Source: Rhodosorus marinus (taxonomy: Eukaryota; Rhodophyta; Stylonematophyceae; Stylonematales; Stylonemataceae). Taken from it: DNA of 64,000 bases. The notes beneath the pieces are model-generated. The model was not told the DNA's origin, did not search any database, and saw only the letters and a program-made list of their open reading frames with translations. Below, one piece after another: positions 33,707 through 45,175 of the stretch (positions are counted from its first letter, which is position 1; each line of letters begins with the position of its first letter). A program made the translations under genes and the position numbers. The DNA lies in the NCBI GenBank assembly GCA_029953675.1, contig JAMWBK010000001.1:1153001-1217000 (forward strand). Reading direction: 5' to 3'.

Positions 33707-34576
33707 CACAGCCTCACCTGGGGTCAACACAGTGCCGCTCAGGCAATCTTGCTCAATTCTCCACTCACACCGCCTACCACCGCATTCAACATAGCCTTAC
33801 CTGGGGCCAACACAGTGCCGCTCACGCAATCTTGCTCAACTCTCCACTCACACGGCCTACCATCGCCGCTCACCTTCGTGGCATGGGAGGCCATCTCTCG
33901 CACCAGTGGTTAACGACTCTGCCTTCGTCGCCGGGTCACCGTCTCGATGCCTTCCAGTACCGCTCCGCCGCAAGGATCTACGTAGATTTGCCACAAGCTC
34001 CGTGGCACTCTAATCGGCCATCTTTCTGTCAGGGATGTGAGAGCCGGATTGACGCTTGTGGCTACCACTTCTTGGGTTCATGCGGACTGTTGCGAGGTCT
34101 CCGCACGAGGCTCCACACTCGTCTCAAGTACATCCTAAGCGAATGTTTAACTCGGGTAGGGCATACGGTTGAGATGGAATCGGAACTACGCAGATCGGTC
34201 TCGGACACGGCGCCGCCCCGCTGTATAGCAGATCTTCTTGTCTCAGACGCTGCCGCCCGACACTCAGCATATGTTGACCTCGCCATTACATGCCCTGTGG
34301 CGAGCGCCCACCTCACGGCTGCCGCCGGCCGCCGAGGGGCTGCCGCTTCGGCTCTTCGAAGAGTGAAGGAACGACGGTATGCTGAGAGCATGGCCAGTCT
34401 GCCCTACGCCGCGGGTCACTCCCACCGGTTCCACCCTTTTCATTGTGGAAAGCTTTGGTCACGTGGGGAAGTCGGGTTTGGAGTGGTTGCAGAAATGTTT
34501 TACTGAGCATCCTGTTGAATACTAGTTATTAGTTCATCTTCACGCCTTGCGTAGCGCTTCAGGCTATGCTAGTAGT
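33707..34576 (+). mobile_element. Family A, 5'-truncated copy 1 of the head-to-tail array
   Basis: Begins in the region before the CCHC finger (HSLTWGQHSAA) with an 83-bp tandem duplication (period 33711 to 33794). The frame 33700-34506 then covers CQGCESRIDACG, RTRLHTRLK, CIADLLVSD...YVDLAITCP and YAESMASLPYA; it is shifted near 34435. About 130 bp before the stop is deleted (EYL-stop), followed by 3' UTR, the stem, and CTATGCTAGTAG (34525-34576). Confidence 0.87.
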
Positions 34577-35512
34577 CATTCAACATAGCCTCACCTGGGG
34601 CCAACACAGTGCCGCTCACACAGTCATGCTCAATTCTCCTCTCACGCCGCCTCCCACTGCCGCTCGTCTCCGCGGCATGGGAGGCCACCTCTCGCACTTG
34701 TGGTTAACCACTCTACCGTCGTCATTGAGTCATCGTCTCGATGCTTTCCAGTTCCGTTCTGCCGCACGGATCTATCTCGGTTTGCCACAGGCTCCGTGCT
34801 ACTCTAATCGGCCGTCTTTCTGTCAGGGATGTGAGAGCCGGATTGACGCTTGTGGCTACCACTTCCTGGGTTCCTGCGGACTGTTGCGAGGTCTCCGTAC
34901 GAGGCGTCACACTCGCCTCAAGTACATCCTCAGCGAATTTTTGACTCGGATAGGGCATACGGTTGAGGTTGAGTCGGAACTGCCCAGATCCATCTCGGAC
35001 TCTGCACCGCCCCGTTGTATAGCCGATCTCCTCGTCTCTGACGCTGCTGCCAGACGCTCAACATATGTGGACCTTGCGATTACCTGCCCCGTGGCCAGCG
35101 CCCACCTCACCGCAGCCGCGCGCCGCCGGGGGGCCGCGGCTTCAGCCCTTCGAAGAGTTAAGGAACGACGGTATGCTGAGAGCATGGCCAGTCTGCCTTG
35201 CGCTGAGGGTCGCTCTCACCGGTTCCAGCCATTCATTGTAGAAAGCTTTGGTCACGTGGATAAGTCGGGTTTAGAGTGGTTGCGGAAATGTTTTGCTGAG
35301 CATCCTACTGAATATTTGGCGCTCTTGAGGCGCTTAAGTGTCTCCCTTTGGCGATATTCCAGCGACATGCTTTCCGAGGCGCGCCATCGGCGCCTGGGGT
35401 TGCATGCTTCCCTCCCTAGTTATTAGTTCATCTTCACGCCTTGCGTAGCGCTTCAGGCTATGCTAGTAAAGTCGAGTAAAGTCCAGTAAAGTCGAGTCGA
35501 GTAAAGTCCAGT
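34577..35512 (+). mobile_element. Family A, 5'-truncated copy 2 of the array, C-terminus intact
   Basis: Starts directly after the previous copy's CTAGTAG tail. About 280 aa are open to LHASLPSY at 35426, spanning finger, RTRRH and RLE. Followed by 3' UTR stem and tail AGTAAAGTCGAGTAAAGTCC and related units to 35512. RT is absent. Confidence 0.92.
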
Positions 35513-35687
35513 TGAATACTTGGAACTTTTGCGGCGCTTAAGTGCCTCTCTGTGGCGATATTCGAGTAGCATGCTTGCCGAGGCGTGCCATCGATGCCTG
35601 GGTTTGCACGCTTCCCTACCTAGTTCTTAGTTCCTTTTCACGGTTTGCGTAGCGCTGTAGGTTATGCTAATAAAGACAGTAAAGCCC
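35513..35687 (+). mobile_element. Family A, short 3' end copy 3 of the array
   Basis: Starts inside the last codons of ORF2 (EYLELLRRLSASLWRYSS in frame) and includes stop, older-type 3' UTR (TTTGCGTAGCGCTGTAGG) and the tail AATAAAGACAGTAAAGCC. Joined base-to-base to the tail of copy 2. Confidence 0.85.
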
Positions 35688-36152
35688 CGGGTCATCGGTT
35701 GCCGATTACCCGAGTCTGAGCCGATTGTGGAGCTCGCGCACTGATGTGACTCAACATAGCCTCACCTGTGGCCAACACAGTGCCGCTCACGCAATCTTTC
35801 TCAACTCTCCACTCACACCGCCTACCGCCGCTCGCCTCCGCGGCTGCCGCCCGCCGCCGAGGAGCAGCTGCGGCGGCCCTTCGCCGCGTGAAGAGACAAC
35901 GGTATGCTGAGAGCATGGCCAGTCTGCCCTACACCGAGGGTCGCTCCCACCGGTTCCAGCCTTTTATTGTGGAGAGCTTTGGTCATGTGGATAAGTCGGG
36001 TTTAGAGTGGTCGCGGAAATGCTGAGCATCCTACTGAGTACTTGGCGCTTTTACGGCGTTTGAGTGCCTCCCTGTGGCGATGTTCTAGCAGCATGCTTGC
36101 CGAGTCGCGCCATCGGCGCCTGGGGTTGCACGCTTCCCGCCCTAGTTCTTAG
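35688..36152 (+). mobile_element. Family A, copy 4 of the array, internally deleted
   Basis: Begins PGSPVADYPSLSRLWSS, then after TAARLRG the frame jumps (about 35845) to AAARRRGAAAAALRRVK, losing finger, RTRRH and the catalytic RLE. Ends at the ORF2 stop region (CCTAGTTCTTAG) without its own tail because the next copy starts there. Confidence 0.82.
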
Positions 36153-37189
36153 CTGTTATGGGGACGAGCTGAAGCGATTGAGGATTGTCCCCTCGACCGA
36201 GTTCTTGCCGATGACGGAGAGGCTAGCCCCGGGTCACCTGTTGCAGACTACCCGGGTTTGAGCCGATTGTGGAGCTCCCGCACTGATGTGATTCAACATA
36301 GCCTCACCTGGGGCCAACACAGTGCCGCTCACACAGTCATGCTCAATTCTCCTCTCACGCCGCCTACCACTGCCGCTCGTCTCCGCGGCATGGGAGGCCA
36401 CCTCTCGCACTTGTGGTTAACCACTCTACCGTCGTCATTGAGTCATCGTCTCGATGCTTTCCAGTTCCGTTCTGCCGCACGGATCTATCTCGGTTTGCCA
36501 CAGGCTCCGTGGCACTCTAATCGGCCGTCTTTCTGTCAGGGATGTGAGAGCCGGATTGACGCTTGTGGCTACCACTTCCTGGGTTCCTGCGGACTGTTGC
36601 GAGGTCTCCGTACGAGGCGTCACACTCGCCTCAAGTACATCCTCAGCGAATTTTTGACTCGGATAGGGCATACGGTTGAGGTTGAGTCGGAACTGCCCAG
36701 ATAAATCTCGGACTCTGCACCGCCCCGTTGTATAGCCGATCTCCTCGTCTCTGACGCTGCTGCCAGACGCTCAACATATGTGGACCTTGCGATTACCTGC
36801 CCAGTGGCCAGCGCCCACCTCACCGCAGCCGCGCGCCGCCGGGGGGCCGCGGCTTCAGCCCTTCGAAGAGTTAAGGAACGACGGTATGCTGAGAGCATGG
36901 CCAGTCTGCCTTGCGCTGAGGGTCGCTCTCACCGGTTCCAGCCATTCATTGTGGAAAGCTTTGGTCACGTGGATAAGTCGGGTTTAGAGTGGTTGCGGAA
37001 ATGTTTTGCTGAGCATCCTACTGAATATTTGGCGCTCTTGAGGCGCTTAAGTGTCTCCCTTTGGCGATATTCCAGCGACATGCTTTCCGAGGCGCGCCAT
37101 CGGCGCCTGGGGTTGCATACTTCCCTCCCTAGTTATTAGTTCATCTTCAAGCCTTGCGTAGCGCTTCAGGCTATGCTAGTAAAGTCCAG
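36153..37189 (+). mobile_element. Family A, copy 5 of the array, with TAA in the endonuclease
   Basis: 5'-truncated start at LLWGRAEAIEDCPLDRV. Open to LPR at 36704, where TAA stands in place of a Ser codon, then continues in frame through YVDLAITCP to SLPSY (37139). 3' UTR and stem 37140-37180, tail AGTAAAGTCCAG. The identical stop is found in the copy at 24440-28985. Confidence 0.92.
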
Positions 37190-37262
37190 TTCTTAGTTCC
37201 TTTTAACGCCTTGCGTAGCGCTTCAGGCTATGCTAGTATGCTAGTCCAGTTAAGCCCAGTAA
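37188..37262 (+). mobile_element. Family A, tail-only copy 6 of the array
   Basis: Only the last codons plus 3' UTR stem (TTGCGTAGCGCTTCAGGC) and tail units CCAGTTAAGCCCAGTAAAGCC. About 70 bp. Confidence 0.85.
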
Positions 37263-37296
37263 AGCCAATAGGGAGCTCTTCAGTAAAGTGTACACG

Positions 37297-37418
37297 GTTA
37301 CCCACGCGCCGATGGCGCGCCTCGGCAAGCCGGTAGGGGGGGTTTGCACGCTGCCCTACCTAGTTCTTAGGCCCTTTTCACGCCTTGCGTAGCGCTTTAG
37401 GCTATGCTAATAAGTTGA
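37297..37418 (+). mobile_element. Family A, tail-only copy 7 of the array
   Basis: About 120 bp: GCGCCGATGGCGCGCC of the last codons region in the direct sense, stop region and older-type tail ending AATAAG. 37419-37540 then holds a further short scrap of family A (CTTGCTCAACTCTTCACTCA) before the next element. Confidence 0.75.
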
Positions 37419-37540
37419 AGGATCATTCACAAAAGGAGTCGGAGAGCCTGGAAGGGTTTTCTTCGACACATCCAGCCGCTAACTCAATCTTGCTCAACTC
37501 TTCACTCACACCGCCGACCACCGCCGTTCGCCTGGCAAGA

Positions 37541-40500
37541 GGGTTCTTCGGTGGAAGGCGCTTCTCTCTGCTGCCTTTCCCCCCGTTTTTTCGGGTTTTG
37601 TTGTTGGTAGCCGAGTCATTCATCTTTTGGTTGTTGGGTCGTGACGGGGATTTTCCTCCTGTGGAGTTGGGTGGTGTGTGTTTTCGCCGGGGGGGGGATT
37701 GGTGGTTAAAGTATCGTCACTAAATTCTCTCGTGATGGTAGGGGTTTCCCCGCGCCCTGCTCCGTCAAGAGCGGAGCTCCCTGGCAACGAGGTGTGCTTG
37801 GGGGTTGGGCACCGGGTGTGTCTAAGTTCGGGCCCCTTCTCTACGCAGGTGGAGCTGCAGGGCGCCGCTGGTATGGAGGTGTGAGCCCTCATGTCAGCCG
37901 TCACCAGCCTAATCACCGCCGCGGGGGATAAGGGCGTGCTGCCGCAGCTGACCCAACGCCGTGGTTTCCTGGAATCCAGTCGCCTGCCATAAAATCTGAC
38001 ACTGCGGCCACGCGGCCCCCAGGCAGTCAAAATCAAGGGGTCAGTCACTCTGCGCCTGTCTCCGAACAGGCGCGGGCTGCTGAGCCTGTAGTTGGTGGTC
38101 CCTCGACTGGCGCCTCTTGGGGGAGGGGTGCAACTATCTCTACTCCTTTGCACGTCCCCTCAACGGGAGCGGACTTTCCTGTGCAGGGTTAGCCCTCAGG
38201 TGGGGGACAGCTCCAGGCCAAGGCAGGGACACGTAGTGGCCCTAAGGGGGGCCCGTCGCACACCTCGGTTTTACGGAAGGGTACTACATCCGCCCGTACG
38301 GCGGATATGCTAAAGTTATTGCCCTCTCGCGAGCAGCAGGGCAGACCTGATGCGACTACTTTGCAATTCCTTTTGGTACGCAAGGTTCGGCCCCAGACTA
38401 CACCGGGCCAGGTCCCATCCACGCGTGATTTACGGAATACTTTCGCGGAGTCCTTGGGCTGTTGCCGAGACGTCTTCCTTTTTGCGAACTACGAGGGCCG
38501 GGATGTTCTCTTCGCGATCACTGCAACAGCGGCCACGTACCTGCAGGCTCTACTGGCCAAGCCTACCGAGCAATGGCCTGAGAGTGCCCCCTGGTTGCGC
38601 TCTCATCCCCAGGTCGTTCTCCACTTTGACTTTGACCGCTTCTCGGGCACCTTCCTGTCTCCCGGAGAAACAGCAGGACTCTCACAGCACGAGTCCAGAT
38701 CAGCGTGAGAGCCGCAGCCATCCATTGGCTACGCATTCACCGCATTGAGCGTATATTCTTGGAGCGTTTCGCGTCGGGGCCACCTGCGTACAGCCGTCTC
38801 TACCCTTTTCGACCAGGAGAGGCGCCTTGTGCTGAGCTCGAGTCACACGGCGGAGTTGCAGAGGTTTGGGGTATTAGAGGGCTCTGCTACCAGCACCACT
38901 TCCAGTGAGAGTGGTGAGGAAGGGGAGCAGAATCAGGGCATATCGGTGGAGAACGCCCCTATTACTTTGTTGAAGCCCGAGGGAGTTATCCCGCGAGCCT
39001 CGCGGAGTGGGCGGCTGACCATTCTAGTGAGGTTAGACGGAAAATGTGCGAGGACCGACTCCCCCGGGTCAAAGGGGGAGAAGCACGATTAGCTCCCCGG
39101 GTACGGCTGCGAGGTCGCAGCCAATGGATTTGCGGTCTTATGTCGTGAAGGAGGGCGGAGACTGGGGCATTCGGCGTACGCGTTTACGAAGTTGGCTCCG
39201 GCGTTGGATGTCTTTGGAATGAGGCTAGCTTTCCCTCCGTGGCAGAATTCCGCCTGTCGTCCTACCTCGCGGCGAGCTCTTAGTGGCTGAGACCATCCTG
39301 GACTTCATCTTCACGAGCCTGGCGAGTAACCTTCGGGACACCGTCATGGGGGAATTTCTGGGGGTCATGCCGCGCCTGATTCTGGCCCCAACTCACACGC
39401 CGGAGCGCAGATGGCGTGTCCGAGATCGGCTTGCCATGTTCCCTCCTGAAAGGGGAATTCGAGGTGTTGCAGGAAAGCTACTTGGCATCGTTGGAACCAT
39501 CCGTTCGTCGGACCCGGGCTGGAACCGTCTCGCCCTTGACGGCTCGAGTACAGAAATTGGTAGCGGTGGGCGACTTGAGTCGAGCGGCGAGAGTTCTGGA
39601 GGGCCAATTGCCTGTCCTCTCCTACGAAGAAAGTCTCGCCCAGACGGTGTCATCTTTGTTCCCCTCGTCCAACGTGGACTTGCTACCCGAATTCGAGTCA
39701 TTCTTGGACCGTCCGGAGTTGGCCCGGTTTCAAATCGACCTGAGTCTCAACGAGTCTGATCTGGAGGATTTGCTTCGTTACCTCGCGTCGTGGACGCTGT
39801 CCTGGACTGTCAGGGTTTCGAACCGTATTATTGCAGGTCTTGGGCAAGCCTGGCCGGAGCTCACTGCTCAAGATCCTGAACAAAATATTCCAGGGCACAT
39901 CGGGCGCATCCCCCCCATGGGAACATCTCCGAAGGGGACAACTTTGCTTGCTCACGAAGCCTGGCCATTAGCCGGCCCACCCGCGTCTCCGGCCGATCGG
40001 TATGGTTGAGAGCCTACGGAAGCCAGCTGGAATGTGGCTATGCCAGCGCCTTCGCCAGCGGGTCACAGCTTTTATGGTGCCCTTGCAAGTGGGGATGGGA
40101 TTTTCTGGGGGTTGCGAATTGATCACCCATAGGATCGAGCTGGAGCGTGCCTGTAGGCCGGACTGGGGAGTTTTGGTGGTTGATTATTTTCGAAAAGCAT
40201 TCGACAGCGTCTCACGGACGCATGTGTTGGAGATGATCCGACGGGTTTTTCCGGAGGCGTGGCCCTTCTCCTCTGGTTTTTACGGAAGGGGGAGCCTCCC
40301 TTACTGCACTAGGGAGGGCACTGCCTTCCAAGCACATACTGGAGTCCAACAAGGTGATCCTTGTGGGCCTCTAATTCATGCCTGTGCCTTGCAGCTCGTT
40401 CTCCTGCGCCTCGCGACTGAGGTGCCGGCTCTTCTTATCTACGCCTATCACGACGACGTGACCTTGCTAGGCGCCCCTGAAACCCTGGCTCGGGGGTTGA

Positions 40501-41721
40501 CCCAGATCGAAACGATTGCACCCGGAGTAGGTCCGACTTTGGAACCCGAAAAGTGTCGTTTGCTCGCTCCAAGTGAAGGTTCGATGGCCTCTCTGCCATC
40601 TAATCTACGAACCATTGCCGAACGTGAAGGACTGGAGCACCACGGCGTCGGTTTCGGAAGCAACAACTTCGTCCAAGCCTCTTGCGAACGAGTTTTGACT
40701 CGGCACAAGCAGCTCTCTGACGCCATTGAGCGCCTTCCAGACAGCATGCTGCAATCGGCCTGCTTACTTTCCCGCTTTTGTGCCGGTCCCCGACTCAACT
40801 ACTGGTTGCGTAGCCTACCACCCGACTGGGGTTCGTGGGTCGCCACCAAGGCCGACGAGATGACGCTGAACCACTGGGGAACGCTCTTGGATGAAGCTCT
40901 CGATCTTGAAGTTGCTCCCGATAGGGACTTAATTCGTGCCCAGCTCGCTCTACCATAGTGCTTAGGGGGATTTGGTGTCGCAGATCGGGAGCTCGTCTGC
41001 TCGCCTGCGGGGTCGCCTCGTGGGCAACCGCGCTCCGTACCTTGGTGACTTTCCGGATACAAAGTGCCTGAATTTTGAATCGAGCACTGACTAGGGTGGA
41101 CCCAGTGACCCTTTCGCCCCAGATTTTGACGATCTATGACAGTCTACAACAGGCGTTCCGGAAGTGCAACGCGCCTGCCGGACGAGAATCGATCCCGTTT
41201 TCTCTCCTGGCGGGAACTGACATGGTGACGAACTGAGGCGATTGAGGACTCACCCATTGACAGAGTTCTTGCCGATGAGGGAGAAGCTAGCCCCAGATCA
41301 CCTATTGTAGATTACTCAGGTCTGAGTCGACTGTGGAGCTCCCGCACTGATGTTATTCAACACAGCCTCACCTGGGGCCAACACAGTGCCGCTCACGCAA
41401 TTTTCCTCAACTCTGCCCTCACACCGCCTACCACCGCCGCTCGCCTTCGCGGCATGGGAGGCCATCTCTCGCACCTGTGGTTAACCACTCTGCCTTCATC
41501 GCCGGGTCACCGTCTCGATGCCTTCCAGTTCCGCTCCGTCGCAAGGATCTACTTAGGTTTGCCACAAGCCCCGTGGCACACTAATCGGCCGTCTTTCTGT
41601 CAGGGATGTGAGAGCCGGATAGGCGTTTGCGGCTACCACTTCTTGGGTTCATGCGGACTGTTGCCAGATCTCCGCACGAGGCGCCAGACTCGTCTCAAGT
41701 ACATCCTAAGCGAATGTTTAA
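37541..41721 (+). mobile_element. Family A-related element, near full length, truncated at its 3' end
   Basis: 5' UTR (GGTGGAAGGCGCTTCTCTCT) resembles the family B 5' UTR as much as that of A, so this is a diverged subfamily. ORF1 37735-39092 is frameshifted. ORF2 39124-41721 is broken by an early TGA (about 39219), several indels and a stop near 40956. RT blocks are readable in 40002-40958: DRYGMVESLRKPAGMW, motif A VVDYFRKAFDSVSRTH with one extra residue, GVQQGDPCGP, AYHDDVTLLG. The CCHC finger and RTRRQT follow at about 41590-41700. The element ends without RLE or tail where a minus-strand family A tail begins. Confidence 0.88.
37735..39092 (+). pseudogene. ORF1 of the diverged family A element
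   Basis: MVGVSPRPAPSRAELPG start, GPFSTQVEL, then SAVTSLITAAGDKGVLPQL in another frame, HTSVLRKGTTSARTADMLK, and the conserved core LQFLLVRKVRPQT, TRDLRNTFAESLGC, FANYEGRDVLFAITATAATY, FDFDRFSGTFLSPGE. The acidic C-terminus ends GSKGEKHD. At least three frameshifts (about 37880, 38000-38250, 38700). Confidence 0.8.
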
Positions 41722-41899
41722 CTGGACTTTACTAGCATAGCCTGAAGCGCTACGCAAGGCGTGAAGATGAACTAATAACTGGGAGGGAAGCGTGCAACCC
41801 CAGGCGCCGATGGCGCGCCTCGGAAAGCATGTGGCTGGAATATCGCCAAAGGGAGACACTTAAACGCCTCAAGAGCGCCAAATATTCAGTAGGATGCTG
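41722..41899 (-). mobile_element. Family A tail fragment, opposite orientation
   Basis: Minus-strand end of ORF2, 3' UTR stem and one AGTAAAGTCC unit. It cuts the preceding plus-strand element and is itself cut at 41899 by the 450-bp repeat. Confidence 0.85.
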
Positions 41900-42363
41900 C
41901 CGGAAAAGTGGGACACCGTGTCACTTCGGTAGTTATTAATACGTCCCACCTGGGCACTGCCTCAATTATTCCAGAATACAAGGTTTATTTCTATCCTAAT
42001 TGCTCCCTAATTAGGTAGTTTATCCCAAAACTAGCTTTCCTTTTCTAACTAACTGTGGTTCTTCTTTCCTTACCTTTTTTCTTCTCTACCTGCCAGCTAA
42101 CCTCGAACGTATTGGGTGGGGTTCCATCGTACTTATACGCTTACTTCATCGAAATGGGCAATACCGCCGAGACTAAAATAAGAGTTGTTAGCTCCATAAA
42201 CTCTGGTAGTACCTGAGCATAATTTTAGCTCTTCCGGATGATAGTGGTGGAAGGTTGAATTGCTTAGAAGGGCTCAGAAGTCACAGTTATTTTTTCAATG
42301 ATTAATTTCTGTTTGGTGGGTTGACTATTTTTATTTGATTGGACTTTACTAACAAAGCCTGAA
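41900..42363. repeat. 450-bp repeat, copy 1
   Basis: Aligns without indels to 48950-49413 (constant offset 7050) with only a handful of substitutions. It has a self-complementary start: GTGGGAC (about 41908) and GTCCCAC (about 41944) flanking GACACCGTGTC. No coding capacity. Both copies border a minus-strand element tail at TTGATTGGACTTT. Confidence 0.92.
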
Positions 42364-44645
42364 GCGCTACGCAAGGCGTGAAGATGAACTAATAACTAGG
42401 GAGGGAAGCATGCAACCCCAGGCGCCGATGGCGCGCCTCGGAAAGCATGTCGCTGGAATATCGCCAAAGGGAGACACTTAAACGCCTCAAGAGCGCCAAA
42501 TATTCAGTAGGATGCTCAGCAAAACATTTCCGCAACCACTCTAAACCCGACTTATCCACGTGACCAAAGCTTTCCACAATGAATGGCTGGAACCGGTCAG
42601 AGCGACCCTCAGCGCAAGGCAGACTGGCCATGCTCTCAGCACACCGTCGTTCCTTAACTCTTCGAAGGGCTGAAGCCGCGGCCCCCCGGCGGCGCGCGGC
42701 TGCGGTGAGGTGGGCGCTGGCCACGGGGCAGGTAATCGCAAGGTCCACATATGTTGAGCGTCTGGCAGCAGTGTCGGAGACGAGGAGATCGGCTATACAA
42801 CGGGGCGGTGCAGAGTCCGAGATTGATCTGGGCAGTTCCGACTCAACCTCAACCGTATGCCCTATCCGAGTCAAAAATTCGCTGAGGATGTACTTGAGGC
42901 GAGTGTGACGCCTCGTACGGAGACCTCTCAACAGTCCGCAGGAGCCCAGCAAGTGGTAGCCACAAGCGTCAACCCGGCTCTCACATCCCTGACAGAAAGA
43001 CGGCCGATTAGAGTGCCACGGAGCCTGTGGCAAACCGAGATAGATCCGTGCGGCAGAACGGAACTGGAAAGCATCGAGACGATGACTCAATGACGACGGT
43101 AGAGTGGTTAACCACAAGTGCGAGAGGTGGCCTCCCATGCCGCGGAGACGAGCGGCAGTGGTAGGCGGCGTGAGAGGAGAATTGAGCATGACTGTGTGAG
43201 CGGCACTGTGTTGGCCCCAGACGAGGCTATGTTGAATCACATCAGTGCGGGAGCTCCACAATCGGCTCAAACCCGGGTGGTCTGCAACAGGTGACCCGGG
43301 GCTGGCCTCTCCGTCATCGGCAAGAACTCGGTCGAGGGGAGAATCCTCAATCGCTTCAGTTCGTCCCCATAACAGCTCCCTCCAGGAACGAAAGCGGGAC
43401 CGATTTGCGTCCGGCACGGCGTTGCACCTCCTGAACGCGTGTTGAAGACCATCATAAATTGTCAAAAGCGGGGGCGGCAGGGTCCCTGGATCCTCGTTGG
43501 TCAAAGCTCGAGCCAAGAGGCAGGCATTTCGCATCTGGAAGGTCACCAACGTTCGCAGCGCGGTAGCCCAGGAGGCAACCGCCGCTGGCGAGCATACTAG
43601 CCCACGGTCTGCGACGCCGAATCCCCCTAATCGCAACGGTAGAGCGATCTGTGCACGAATCAAGTCCCTGTCGGGAGCAGCTTCAAGATCGAGGGGCTCA
43701 TCCAAGAGCGTTCCCCAGTGTTGCAGGGTCATCTCGTCGGCTTTAGCCGCGATCCACGAGCCCCAAGCTGGAGGCAGGCTGCGCAACCAGTAGTTGAGTC
43801 TGGGACCGGCACAAAAGCGGGAAAGCAAGCAGGCCGATTGCAGCATGCTGTCGGGTAGGTGCTCAATGGCGTCGGTGAGTTGCTTGTGCCGTGGCGAAAC
43901 TCGCTCGCAGGATGCTTGGACAAAGTTGTCAGTCCCCAATCCGACGCCGTGGTGTTCGAACCCTTCACGTTCGCTGATTAGTCGCAGAGTGGGTGGCAGA
44001 GAGGCCAGCGACACGTCCCTCGGGGGGAGAAAGCGACATTATTCTGTTTCCACAGTCAAACCGACTCGACGTACTTGCAAGGGCGCCATAAAAGCTGTGA
44101 CGCGCTGGCGAAGGCGCTGGCATAGCCACCTCCCGGCTAACTTCCGTAGGCTCTCCACCATCCCGATCGGCCGGAGACGCGGGTGGGCCGGCTGGTGGTC
44201 AGGTTTCGTGAGCAAGCAAAGCTGTGCCTGCCGGAGATGTTCCCATGGCGCAGACGCACCCGATACGCCCTGGAACAACTTGTTAAGGATCCTCAGAAGC
44301 GCGCTCTGGCCAGGCTGGCTCATGGCCTGCAATAGCTCTGTTCTTATTCCGGAGGGTCCGGGACAGCGTCTCCGACGCGAGGTACGAAGCAAATCCTCCA
44401 GGTCAGACTCACTGAGCGTCAGATCGATGCGAAACCTGGCCAACTCCGGACGGTCCAAGAATACCTCGAATTCAGGGGACAAGTCCACGTCGGACTCAGG
44501 GAACAAAGACCACACCGTCTGGGCGAGACTATCATCGTAGGGGAGGACAGGCGCCTGGCCCTCCAAAACCCGCGCCGCTCGACTTAAATCGGCCACTGCT
44601 ACCAATTTCTGTCTCGAGCCGGCACGGGCGACACTGTACCATGCG
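42342..44645 (-). mobile_element. Family A copy with the RT catalytic core deleted
   Basis: From the minus-strand 5' side: truncated start near 44645 in ORF2 (LVAVADLSRAARVLEG), RT blocks GRCPGPSGIRTELLQAM-like and RLRPIGMVESLRKLAGRW, then at about 44070 MAPLQV joins directly to RRVGLTVETE, deleting about 600 bp that hold motifs A, B and YHDD. An open frame of 541 aa (44014-42389) follows with LPLRLGGFGVAD, CQGCESRVDACG, RTRRHTRLK, CIADLLVSDTAARRSTYVDL and a normal C-terminus. 3' UTR and tail at 42342-42390. Confidence 0.9.
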
Positions 44646-45058
44646 CTTTAGGATGCATGCCATATTCAAGGATGTTAATGTCCGGAAATTGTTTCCTCTA
44701 TAACCTGGCGTCCTACCCCGATATGAGGTCTCCGTAGTCTAGCTTTATTGGATCGTGTTGCGTATACTTGAAATGAAGGTGTTTACTCGAGGAAGCTTGA
44801 TATGCGCTATACTCGGTAACTGCGATAACGCATACACCAATTGTGCCAACCGATGTGCCAAAGCCTGGCAAATCTATCTTGAAATCTCTATATAGTTCGC
44901 AGCGGCTAGTTTATCCCAACCACAAGCATACAGAGATCCGCCCTTCAAATCCTCTCGCCGATGGGGAAAAGGGTAGGGAATTTTGTCAGTCGCTGAGAGA
45001 TAATGCAACCTCCCTCCCCCCCCCACCCCGGCTCCTCAGCCGAGCCCGGTCACGCAGA
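44646..45058. other. Spacer, no recognised gene
   Basis: No supported ORF or repeat; a C run lies near 45018. Confidence 0.4.
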
Positions 45059-45175
45059 GATGAGACCATTTGCGCAAAAACTAGGCCATAGGCAGCACGG
45101 TGGAAGTTCGGAGACAGATTTTGGCAACTCATCCGAACGCGGTTGGACTCGACTCCCAGTGACCTGAAAACTATT
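45059..45175 (-). pseudogene. Diverged family B/C ORF2 fragment
   Basis: Plus-strand GATGAGACCATTTGCGCAAA and GCAGCACGGTGGAAGT align with the complement of the family B region just before the CCHC finger (compare about 50240-50350). Short and decayed. Confidence 0.6.

Noticed and set aside
43794-44540. 248-aa plus-strand frame in a family A copy
   Set aside because: Antisense shadow of the RT; equivalent shadows occur opposite every family A copy.
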